A stretch of 20,117 bases of DNA from JAIXWP01 sp964428835 (GTDB taxonomy: Bacteria > Bacteroidota > Bacteroidia > Flavobacteriales_D > Sanyastnellaceae). Location of the stretch: positions 1-20,117 of the forward strand of contig CAYRZQ010000054.1 of assembly GCA_964428835.1 (NCBI GenBank), in the 5' to 3' direction. Shown here in pieces: positions 1-7,798 of the stretch (its first letter is position 1; each line of letters starts with the position of its first letter). The translations under genes and the position numbers were made by a program. The notes beneath the pieces are model-generated. The model worked only from the letters and a program-made list of their open reading frames with translations, was not told where the DNA came from and did no database searches.

Positions 1-1537
1 AGTTCAACGTCGCGACGCTATCGCAACCTGTGATAGATAACAGATTCGCAGTGTACGTTCCCGCGGCGGTGTAGTCCACTCCATTCCAGTTGTAGGGAAC
101 TTGATTGCTACAGATTGTTATGTCGGTAGTCGAAGTGAGGACGTCGTTGATGTTCAGATTCAATGTCGCGATGCTATCACAACCCGCAACTGTCAATAGA
201 TTGGCAGTGTATGTTCCTGCGGCGCTGTAATCAACACCATTCCAATTGTATGGAATCTGATTGCTACAGATCGTTACATCAGTCGTCGATGTGAGAACGT
301 CGTTGATATTCAAGTTCAACGTCGCAACGCTATCGCAACCTGTGATCGATAACAGATTCGCAGTGTAAGTTCCCGCGGCAGTGTAGTCTGTTCCATTCCA
401 GTTATAAGGAACTTGGTTGCTACAAATCGTCACGTCCGTCGTTGAAGTGAGGACGTCGTTGATATTCAAGTTCAATGTCGCGATGCTATCGCAACCTGTG
501 ATCGATAACAGATCCGCAGTGTATGTTCCAGCGGCAGAATAGTCAACGCCGTTCCAGTTATACGGCACTTGATTGCTGCAAATCGTCACGTCTGTCGTTG
601 AAGCGAGGACGTCGTTGATATTCAAGTTCAATGTCGCGATGCTATCGCAACCAGTGATCGATAGCAGATTCGCGGTGTACGTTCCTGCGGCAGTGTAGTC
701 AACACCATTCCAGTTATACGGAACTTGATTGCTACAAATCGTCACGTCTGTCGTCGATGTGAGGACGTCGTTGATGTTCAGGTTTAATATCGCGATGCTA
801 TCACAACCCGCCACAGTCAATAGATTCGCGGTGTACGTTCCCGCGGCGCTATAATCAACACCATTCCAGTTATACGGAACTTGATTACTACAAATCGTTA
901 CGTCAGTCGTCGATGTGAGGACGTCGTTGATATTCAAGTTTAATGTCGCGATGCTGTCACAACCTGTGATCGATAACAGATTCGAGGTGTACGTTCCTGC
1001 GGCAGAATAATCAACACCATTCCAAGAATAAGGAACTTGATTGCTACAAATGGTGACGTCGGTAGTTGAAGTGAGAACGTCGTTGATGTTCAGGTTAAAT
1101 GTCGCGATGCTATCGCAACCTGTGATCGATAACAGATTCGCAGTATACGTTCCCGCGGCAGAATAATCAACAGCATTCCAATTGTATGGAATCTGATTGC
1201 TACAGATCGTTACATCAGTCGTTGAAGTGAGAACGTCGTTGATATTCAAGTTCAACGTCGCGACGCTATCGCAACCTGTGATAGATAGAAGACTCGCAGT
1301 GTACGTTCCCGCTGTGCTATAATCAACTCCATTCCAGGAATAAGGAACTTGGTTGCTGCAAATGGTGACGTCTGTCGTCGATGTGAGAACGTCGTTGATG
1401 TTCAAGTTTAATGTGGCTATGCTATCGCAACCCGTGATGGATAGCAGATTCGCAGTGTACGTTCCTGCGGCAGAATAATCAACACCATTCCAAGAATAAG
1501 GAACCTGATTGCTGCAAATGGTAACGTCGGTCGTCGA
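1..1537 (-). repeat. 156-bp in-frame tandem repeat, nine full units plus 133 bp of a tenth
   Basis: The conserved word cgttgat recurs at 145, 301, 457, 613, 769, 925, 1081, 1237 and 1393, an exact 156-bp period with no indels. Each unit encodes 52 residues (STTDVTICSNQ(V/I)PY(N/S)WNG at the start, NLNINDVLT at the end). Units differ mainly by synonymous changes. Unit boundaries counted from the gene start are 1537, 1381, 1225 and so on. The array continues past the left edge. Confidence 0.97.
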
Positions 1538-1840
1538 TTGCAAATCAAGCACAACAATGTTCAATGTCTGAATCGGACCATCACATCCATCTGCACTCGT
1601 TTCAAAAACAGTAAGCATATAATTTCCTGCTCCAGAAACCCACTCCACACTTATACTATCATTTCCTTGTCCCGTTATGATTCCATCGCCAAATGCATTC
1701 CATGTGAATGTACTATTCGCCCATCCTTGTACATGATAAGTGCCCACAGGACTACTCACGCAAACGGTGTCCGTCTGCGCGTGCAGCCCTGACGCTATAA
1801 GCATCAAGACAATTATCGATATGTACTTGGCAAACTTCAA
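1..1840 (-). CDS. Large secreted tandem-repeat protein, C-terminus beyond left edge (partial)
   Basis: An open frame of 613 codons reads leftwards and leaves the window without a stop. I place the start at TTG 1840: the codon before it is ATC and the one before that is the TAA of the upstream gene, so no upstream ATG is available. From this TTG the protein begins with a textbook signal peptide (KFAKY, then a hydrophobic stretch, then LHAQ). The first internal ATG, about 12 codons in, would lose the positively charged start. Residues ~22-101 form a non-repeated module ending VFETSADGCDGPIQTLN, similar to the N-terminal module of the neighbouring 533-residue protein. From residue 102 on, the protein is a 52-residue unit repeated nine times plus a truncated tenth, each with two Cys (TICSNQ and GCDSIATLNLN). 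Such repeats are common in very large Bacteroidota surface proteins; a sorting domain, if any, lies outside the window. Probably extracellular, adhesive or structural; exact function unknown. Confidence 0.85.
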   Translation of the reverse strand, partial: MKFAKYISIIVLMLIASGLHAQTDTVCVSSPVGTYHVQGWANSTFTWNAFGDGIITGQGNDSISVEWVSGAGNYMLTVFETSADGCDGPIQTLNIVVLDLQSTTDVTICSNQVPYSWNGVDYSAAGTYTANLLSITGCDSIATLNLNINDVLTSTTDVTICSNQVPYSWNGVDYSTAGTYTASLLSITGCDSVATLNLNINDVLTSTTDVTICSNQIPYNWNAVDYSAAGTYTANLLSITGCDSIATFNLNINDVLTSTTDVTICSNQVPYSWNGVDYSAAGTYTSNLLSITGCDSIATLNLNINDVLTSTTDVTICSNQVPYNWNGVDYSAAGTYTANLLTVAGCDSIAILNLNINDVLTSTTDVTICSNQVPYNWNGVDYTAAGTYTANLLSITGCDSIATLNLNINDVLASTTDVTICSNQVPYNWNGVDYSAAGTYTADLLSITGCDSIATLNLNINDVLTSTTDVTICSNQVPYNWNGTDYTAAGTYTANLLSITGCDSVATLNLNINDVLTSTTDVTICSNQIPYNWNGVDYSAAGTYTANLLTVAGCDSIATLNLNINDVLTSTTDITICSNQVPYNWNGVDYTAAGTYTANLLSITGCDSVATLN

Positions 1841-1843
1841 GAT

Positions 1844-3445
1844 TTAATCGTGATAGATTGGAGAGGTAGTTGGCACTGGATTTACTGTCACCGTTGCGTC
1901 TTCAGAATCTGTACATCCATTCGCGTCTGTACCTGTTACCGTATAAGTAGTAGTGGTCGTAGGGCTCGCTGTTACACTCGCTCCAGTCGTCGCCGACAAT
2001 CCTCCACTTGGCGTCCATACATAAGACACGGCTCCAGTAGCGGTCAACACAGCACTTTCTCCTTGACAGATTTCTTCATCATTAACAGAAATAACCAATG
2101 GTGCCGGCTCTGCAATTGTGACACTCGCGGTGGCCGTACATCCATTTTGATCACTTACAGTATAAGTATAAGTACCCGCAACTTCATTGAAAGTACCTGT
2201 TCCTGTATAAGGTCCTGTTCCGCCACTAGCAGTCACTGTGACTGTTGCTTGTCCTCCATTACATGCAATGGTAGTCGCTGTAGCACTTGCCGTCAACAAG
2301 GAGTTTTCTGTTACCGTCACCACGACATTACTCGTACACCCATTCGCATCAGTAACAGTATAAGTATATGTTCCTGCTCCTACATTGAAAGTACCGGTGC
2401 CTGAATATGGCGCTGTTCCACCAGTTGCGCTTACTACTATATCAGTTGTTCCTCCATTACATTCCACTTGTCCTCCTGGCGAGCTTGCTACCAATGGTGT
2501 TGGCTCCGCCAATGTCACAGCAATCGTTTCTGTACATCCATTGGCGTCTGTCACTGTATAAGTCGTAGAGCCAGCCGATTGTGAGAATGTTCCTGTTCCA
2601 GTATAAGGCCCTGTTCCTCCAGTAGCACTAATCACCACACTCGCATTTCCTCCATTACACAAAATATTTCCTGCTGTTGATGATAATACCAAAGGTGTTG
2701 GTTCTGTCAATGTCACACTCACGGTTTCTGTACATCCGTTGGCATCAGTCACCGTGTATGAAGTGGTGCCAGCGGCTTGTGAGAATGTTCCAGTTCCTGT
2801 GTAAGGCCCTGTTCCTCCAGTAGCATTGATTACTACGCTCGCTGTACCTCCATTACACAAAATATTTCCAGCTGTCGATGATAAGACCAGCGGTGTTGGC
2901 TCCGTTACTACAATTGTTACGTCATCACTACATCCGTTTGCGTCAGTTACTGTATACGTGTGACTGCCAGCTCCAACAGTGAATGTTCCCGTGCCTGTAT
3001 AAGGCGCTACACCGCCACTTCCCGTTACGGTTACAGTAGTAGTTCCACCATTACATGCAATTGGTGGTGCCGTTGCAGTGGCTGTAATCTCCGTGATTTG
3101 AACGTTCAAAGTAATTGGAGGGCCGGGACATCCGTTATTCGTTTCCACCACCGTAATGGTATATAGTCCAATTGGTGTTGCCGACCAGTTGATAATGATC
3201 CTGTTTGAACTGCCACTTGGCCCTTGATTGGGCGTGATCACAGCTGTGGCCGTGCTCACCGTCCAAGCATAAGTGGACCCCGGAGTACCTGCTCCACCGC
3301 CTTCCAAGTAATCCACCTGATATGGCTCATTGGTGGCCCCAAGACAAATAATCTGTGGATTGGAAATCAGTGTTTGCGCTTGCGCTACGTTTATCGCCGC
3401 AATGGCAGCGATTACTAGTAATAGGGTGTAGGCAATTTTTCTCAT
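1844..3445 (-). CDS. Secreted SprB-repeat protein, 533 residues
   Basis: I choose ATG 3445 because it opens a clear signal peptide (MRKIAYTLLLV...NVAQAQ) and sits 10 bases after the stop of the upstream gene; an in-frame ATG at 3499 would add a hydrophilic tail and overlap that gene. After cleavage, residues ~25-117 form a module ending TVVETNNGCPGPPITLNVQI. Five consecutive 66-residue repeats follow (core CNGG, GTGPYTGTGTF, YTVTDANGC), matching the SprB repeat family of gliding/adhesion proteins. A PKD/Ig-like module comes next (EICQGESAVLTATGAVSYVW) and the protein ends TSPIYHD. No type IX C-terminal sorting domain is visible. It is the middle gene of a three-gene minus-strand cluster, and its stop is 3 bases from the next gene's proposed start. 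Likely exported and surface-associated; adhesion is an inference from the repeat family. Confidence 0.88.
   Translation of the reverse strand: MRKIAYTLLLVIAAIAAINVAQAQTLISNPQIICLGATNEPYQVDYLEGGGAGTPGSTYAWTVSTATAVITPNQGPSGSSNRIIINWSATPIGLYTITVVETNNGCPGPPITLNVQITEITATATAPPIACNGGTTTVTVTGSGGVAPYTGTGTFTVGAGSHTYTVTDANGCSDDVTIVVTEPTPLVLSSTAGNILCNGGTASVVINATGGTGPYTGTGTFSQAAGTTSYTVTDANGCTETVSVTLTEPTPLVLSSTAGNILCNGGNASVVISATGGTGPYTGTGTFSQSAGSTTYTVTDANGCTETIAVTLAEPTPLVASSPGGQVECNGGTTDIVVSATGGTAPYSGTGTFNVGAGTYTYTVTDANGCTSNVVVTVTENSLLTASATATTIACNGGQATVTVTASGGTGPYTGTGTFNEVAGTYTYTVSDQNGCTATASVTIAEPAPLVISVNDEEICQGESAVLTATGAVSYVWTPSGGLSATTGASVTASPTTTTTYTVTGTDANGCTDSEDATVTVNPVPTTSPIYHD
2099..3088 (-). repeat. 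198-bp in-frame tandem repeat, five units (SprB repeats)
   Basis: Five units of 66 codons each lie head to tail, ending on the coding strand with (T/A)EPTP or a close variant. Units 2 and 3 are almost identical at protein level (LVLSSTAGNILCNGG). The spacing of the matching DNA word ggtgttggct/tt (near 2498, 2696 and 2894) is 198 bp. The outer units are more diverged, as expected of a recent central duplication. Confidence 0.9.
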
Positions 3446-3455
3446 GTTGATTTTT

Positions 3456-6400
3456 TTAATCGTGATATAGTGGTGATGTAGAGACTTGTGCATTGACATT
3501 TACATTCAGTGTCTGTGTGCTCGCACATTGTGGCGGCGTTGGTGTAAAAAGGTATGTTCCATTAGCAACGTTACTCACCACAGAAGGTGACCACGTTCCA
3601 GTAATTCCGTTGAGAGAGGTGGTGCTCAAAAACGGAGGCGCATCTCCGTAGCATATGATTGGCAATGGGCTGAAAGTCGGAACTACCGGGGCTTGCACTG
3701 TAACACATGTTTCTTCAAAACAATCCGCACTCAAAGGATAGAGTACAGGACTTGGAGGTTCATTATTAAAGTCAATACTTCCATTTCCATAATTTCCTTG
3801 AGAACCATTCGCCCTCGTCAAAAATTGATTCGACAAAAAAGTCTGATCTGTCGGGTTCGGATCATTGACCATCATCACAAAAACTCTTATGCTCGAAGTT
3901 GGGGAACCAATAAGGTTAGTTGGAATAGAAAACTCAAATCCTCTGGAATAATCACCTACAGCTGTATTTCCAGTAAATCCAAAATCACTTGGATTAGAAA
4001 CGTTCGACCCAAGGTATGTATTGACATTTGCAGTCATATCGTACAAATCGAAATACGCAGTGGCTGAGGCCTGATTCATTGTCAAAATATAATCTGCAGT
4101 AAATCCTGCGTCAAATACTACATTCTGATAGAGTGCCAGATTTGATACGCCGCGTGTATTAGCAGGACTATTACTTCTATTCGTCCATGCAGATAAATTA
4201 TTGAAACCTCCGGGCTTCGAGTCGATAAACATCAGTATCCAATTATTATTCACTTGATCGTTACCGTCGTTTTCATTTCCAGCAATGGCTCCAAATAATT
4301 TTCCTCCATAGTTTTTCAAAAACAGAGCATCTATTCGGTTATTTCCTCCAAAACCGCTGGTAGCAGGGCCTCCAGAAGATGTAGCAAATGGAGCGCCCCA
4401 TTGAGGTTCGCTTATTATTCCATTCATTACAAAAGGTGGTTGCACCCAATTACGGACACAGACTTGTGTTCCAGCCGCCAAACCTGTTGTGCTGAAAGTA
4501 TTTGAAGTAGAGCTTGGACCTTGTGATACACCATTCACGAAAAACTCAAATGTTGTTCCTCCTGTCGCATTGAATGTTGTTGCTGTATTTGCGCACGCAT
4601 TCGTTGGTGTCAAAACGGGAGGTGTTGGTAAAGCAATAATGCTTAATGATGTTGTAGCAACAAACGCTGGACAAGCACCCAATGCAGGAATAGTATACGA
4701 TATCGTGTAGTTGCCCGCTACACTTGCGCTGGGCAGAATGGCTCCTGTGATACTATTGATAGACAAACCGCTTGGGCTTGCAGAAAAACTACCACCCAAT
4801 GATCCCGAAATAACGGGAAGTTGATTTGTAGTAATATCAGTACAAAAAGGCGTTCCGCTATATGAAATATTCGCAGAAGATGGATTTGTTACAGTAACAG
4901 TCACCGTTTCTGTATCAGAACACGCTCCAGAATTTCCCGTCACGGTATAAGTTGTGGTAGTAGCAGGATTGGCCGAAACGGTTGCTCCCGTTGTAGATGA
5001 TAATCCTGCTGCCGGACTCCACGTGTACGTGGTCGCCCCGCTTGCAGTAAGGGTTACAGCGCTACCCGAACAAACGCTCGGTGCCGCTGGATTTATTGTT
5101 ACAACCAATGGAGTTGGGTTGACGATGGTCACATTCTGCGACGCAAGACACAAAGCAGCATCTGTAACATCAACAATATAACTGCCCGCGGCAAGACCAT
5201 TGAATACTGCGCTACCACTTGTTGACGGCACAGTCGCTACTACGACTCCATTAACATCGCGCAAGACATAAGTCCAGGGCCCTGTGCCTTGACCTGTAAC
5301 TGTGGCGCTACCATTCGCCTGACCTACACACACAGGAGGTGTAGTGGCTACAACAGGAGGTGGACAACAATTCAACTGAGCAAAAAATGTTGATACCGGA
5401 TCAGTAGAACATGCGAATGAACCCCACGAACCAGATTCTCCATCACCCAACGTGTTTATAGAAATATTCAAATTACCATCTTGTACACAAGCTCCTTGAG
5501 GGTCTGTAGTGATGGTCCAGCAAAACGTCCAAGTACAAGGATTTATGGGTGGATTTCCTACACCAGGATTGTTATCGCCAAAATTATTTCCTGGATTTCC
5601 ATCGCTACCTGTTCCACCGCCTGCTACTGTTTCAAAGAAAAAACCGGGCCCATAAGAAGTGCCCGTCGCCGTACTGGTTACCGTGCCAGGATACCATGCC
5701 CAAAAGCCATTCCCCGAGCATGCTGGTGGCGCCGTAACGGTAAGTGTCGCTGGATTCCATCCTGATCCAAATGTTGGAACTACACCATGCAACCAGTTCG
5801 CAGAAGTTTGATTAAATGAGGTAATGGTGTAGCAAAAGTTGACCGTAGTATTCGCTGGATACTGTCCATTAATTGGCTCTGGATTGGCACTAAATGAACT
5901 TTGAATCACGCAGCCAGCACAGTCATAATTGTTGCGCATGCTTAATGTGAAATTACACTGATCTGTTAGATTGCCACCACTCACTTGCAAGTAGTATGTG
6001 CCCGCGGCAAGCCCCTGAAACGATGTATTTAAAACACCTGCATTACCAATAGCACAACCACGAGGTGCCAGGTTCCCACAATTGATTCCTTCATAAATAG
6101 CAATATTGGGCGTGCTAAGCCCATTGATTATAATATTCAATACTGGAGCGGTGATATTAAATCGATACCAAACATCAGCTGCGGGGTTTGCCTGATCGCC
6201 TATTGGTTGACAACCCAACAAACTGGAATAAGGTGCTTCAGCTGTTGCGCAAAGATTTGTGGTATTCCACGTCTGGAGTGCGCCAAGGCCGCCAGGACAA
6301 GGCCCCGGAGCCGCAAGCGTTCCTAGGTTTTGAGGATTGGAACAAGCGTCGTTTGCAGGTGGAGGGCCACCACTGCATGTCGTAGCGCATGGTCCACCTC

Positions 6401-7613
6401 CGCAAGGCAAACAAGAAATTGCAGCCGACCATCCCGTTCCCGTAATCGAACCATCACTCACAAAACGAAATGTGATGCAGCCAGTGGTGGACACAATTGA
6501 AGGTGGCAAGGTCGCTCCAGAATAAGTTCCCAGCAATGCTCCCAAAGTATTTGGTCCATCGTAAACAAATAATTGATCGAGGTTCGCTTCTGTATTAAAG
6601 GTTAAAAAGTCAAGTCTAATGCAGCTGCCGCTGACATTCGAACAAAGCGTGTATGTGTAGTTTTCATTGTTCAAATAATTCCCACCATTACTTCCGCTGT
6701 CGTAAAACGTACCGCTGCAAGTGGAAACACTCGAATTGCTTATGATAAATGCATTCGGATCGGGGATATTAGGAGTAATGTTGATTGTAAATGGAGTGCA
6801 ATTGGGAGCAGGCCAAGTATCTACGATGATATAATATGTGACTCCCGCAGTCAGCGTTTGATTGATGATTGAAGGATTGCCCGCCGCACTGGTGACGCTA
6901 TTAACGCATGTGCCGCCAGATAGTGGACAACCTTGCGTGATAAACAATCCTGTAAAAGTCAATGTATTCGACAATACAATATCAACGGCTCCGGTTGTTG
7001 TCGGGGTGTAGGTGAATAAATAATCCTCTCCTCCCAAATAAGCCGACGTGCAGCCATTTCCGTTAAGCACACTATTACAGCCACCACAGGTGGTGTAGTT
7101 TCCCGAAAAAGGCAAACTCGTAATGGCGGTTGCGGTAGTACAATTCGAACATGGAGGTGGCGGTGCACAGGTGAGCAACGTCACGGTAATCGTACCATTC
7201 AAATTATTCGCAGTAGCACAATTGAAGCGGTTGAGCTGGATGTTGTAAGTGCCGTCAGCAGGACAAACAAAATTTAATGAGGCAGCATTGCCTGCGCAAA
7301 GAGGCCCGTTGTCGTCGTTATAGCCAACCGAAACCCCGGCAGAATTGAAAACAGTGAGCTGAGTGTCGAAACCAGAACCGCAATTCGAAATGGAATAAGT
7401 ACAACCCGCAACCATGCCCGTAACCACAAAATTCCGCTGACCTCCATTGTTGTTGGGCGGCGTACAAGCCACCGATGCGCCCACCACGGTTGGAGCAGCC
7501 GAAGTGCAAGCGGTGGTCGTAGTGAACTGCGTACACTGGCCATTGGCCGTGTATTCTGTTAATAAAACAAAAAAGGCAAATGACACAAATGATATGAGTT
7601 TATAAAACTTCAT
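3456..7613 (-). CDS. Secreted mosaic protein with PPC-like, CUB, SprB/PKD-like and CBM9-like modules, 1385 residues
   Basis: ATG 7613 (MKFYKL...) gives a signal peptide of about 26 residues ending TANGQ; a TTG five codons upstream is less likely. Approximate layout: a PPC-like beta module at 40-144 (FDTQLTVFNSAG, YNDDNGPLC, GTYNIQL); a second at 154-280 (GGEDYLFTYTP, AGVTYYIIVDTW); a CUB-type domain at 290-403 (CSGTFYDSGSNGGNYLNNE, LFVYDGPN, CITFRFVSD); a third PPC-like part at 420-560 (ADVWYRF, GLAAGTYYLQVSGG); an unassigned Trp/Gly-rich part at 570-748; an SprB-like part at 751-836; a PKD/Ig-like part at 846-905; an ISYSGTPFC module at 912-1000; a CBM9/DOMON-like part at 1058-1290 (MNGIISEPQWGAPF, WILMFIDSKPGG); and a tail ending TSPLYHD. 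It is rich in Cys, Thr, Asn and Gly. The first gene of the minus-strand cluster, it is probably extracellular, with ligand or carbohydrate binding inferred from CUB and CBM9-like parts. No catalytic module was recognised. Confidence 0.87.
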   Translation of the reverse strand: MKFYKLISFVSFAFFVLLTEYTANGQCTQFTTTTACTSAAPTVVGASVACTPPNNNGGQRNFVVTGMVAGCTYSISNCGSGFDTQLTVFNSAGVSVGYNDDNGPLCAGNAASLNFVCPADGTYNIQLNRFNCATANNLNGTITVTLLTCAPPPPCSNCTTATAITSLPFSGNYTTCGGCNSVLNGNGCTSAYLGGEDYLFTYTPTTTGAVDIVLSNTLTFTGLFITQGCPLSGGTCVNSVTSAAGNPSIINQTLTAGVTYYIIVDTWPAPNCTPFTINITPNIPDPNAFIISNSSVSTCSGTFYDSGSNGGNYLNNENYTYTLCSNVSGSCIRLDFLTFNTEANLDQLFVYDGPNTLGALLGTYSGATLPPSIVSTTGCITFRFVSDGSITGTGWSAAISCLPCGGGPCATTCSGGPPPANDACSNPQNLGTLAAPGPCPGGLGALQTWNTTNLCATAEAPYSSLLGCQPIGDQANPAADVWYRFNITAPVLNIIINGLSTPNIAIYEGINCGNLAPRGCAIGNAGVLNTSFQGLAAGTYYLQVSGGNLTDQCNFTLSMRNNYDCAGCVIQSSFSANPEPINGQYPANTTVNFCYTITSFNQTSANWLHGVVPTFGSGWNPATLTVTAPPACSGNGFWAWYPGTVTSTATGTSYGPGFFFETVAGGGTGSDGNPGNNFGDNNPGVGNPPINPCTWTFCWTITTDPQGACVQDGNLNISINTLGDGESGSWGSFACSTDPVSTFFAQLNCCPPPVVATTPPVCVGQANGSATVTGQGTGPWTYVLRDVNGVVVATVPSTSGSAVFNGLAAGSYIVDVTDAALCLASQNVTIVNPTPLVVTINPAAPSVCSGSAVTLTASGATTYTWSPAAGLSSTTGATVSANPATTTTYTVTGNSGACSDTETVTVTVTNPSSANISYSGTPFCTDITTNQLPVISGSLGGSFSASPSGLSINSITGAILPSASVAGNYTISYTIPALGACPAFVATTSLSIIALPTPPVLTPTNACANTATTFNATGGTTFEFFVNGVSQGPSSTSNTFSTTGLAAGTQVCVRNWVQPPFVMNGIISEPQWGAPFATSSGGPATSGFGGNNRIDALFLKNYGGKLFGAIAGNENDGNDQVNNNWILMFIDSKPGGFNNLSAWTNRSNSPANTRGVSNLALYQNVVFDAGFTADYILTMNQASATAYFDLYDMTANVNTYLGSNVSNPSDFGFTGNTAVGDYSRGFEFSIPTNLIGSPTSSIRVFVMMVNDPNPTDQTFLSNQFLTRANGSQGNYGNGSIDFNNEPPSPVLYPLSADCFEETCVTVQAPVVPTFSPLPIICYGDAPPFLSTTSLNGITGTWSPSVVSNVANGTYLFTPTPPQCASTQTLNVNVNAQVSTSPLYHD

Positions 7614-7784
7614 ATCACACGAATACAATTCTTATTAGGGTGAAATTGGTAAAGGTTTTCCATAGATGAACACACAACGGCTTTCCTTTTTCAGGCGCCG
7701 CCTTCGTTTTGTTTAGGTCTAGTAGGTTTATTAACTTATCAAAAATAGAGACTTTTTAACATATTAACAAATTTTTCGACCTCG

Positions 7785-7792
7785 TATCTTCG
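7785..7792 (+). promoter_or_regulatory. Candidate -7 box (TATCTTCG) of the MATE gene
   Basis: TATCTTCG resembles the Bacteroidota -7 consensus TAnnTTTG, differing at one informative base. It ends six bases before the ATG at 7799, so transcription from it would give an almost leaderless mRNA. No convincing -33 TTG is seen at the usual distance. The rest of the 7614-7798 spacer between the divergent genes holds only AT-rich sequence and I see no gene in it. Confidence 0.4.
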
Positions 7793-7798
7793 CGCCCT

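Noticed and set aside
1..1537. Possible CRISPR array because of regular repeats
   Set aside because: The 156-bp units are contiguous, coding in frame and lack spacers, so this is protein repeat DNA.
1538..3418. Long plus-strand open frames opposite the secreted-protein genes
   Set aside because: They follow repeat periodicity and have compositions (Arg/Cys/Ser-rich) expected of antisense frames; the minus-strand frames have signal peptides and known modules.
7731..7768. Three TTAAC words before the MATE gene (7731, 7756, 7764)
   Set aside because: Spacings of 25 and 8 bp do not fit the 11-bp helical phase, so they are probably ordinary AT-rich spacer.
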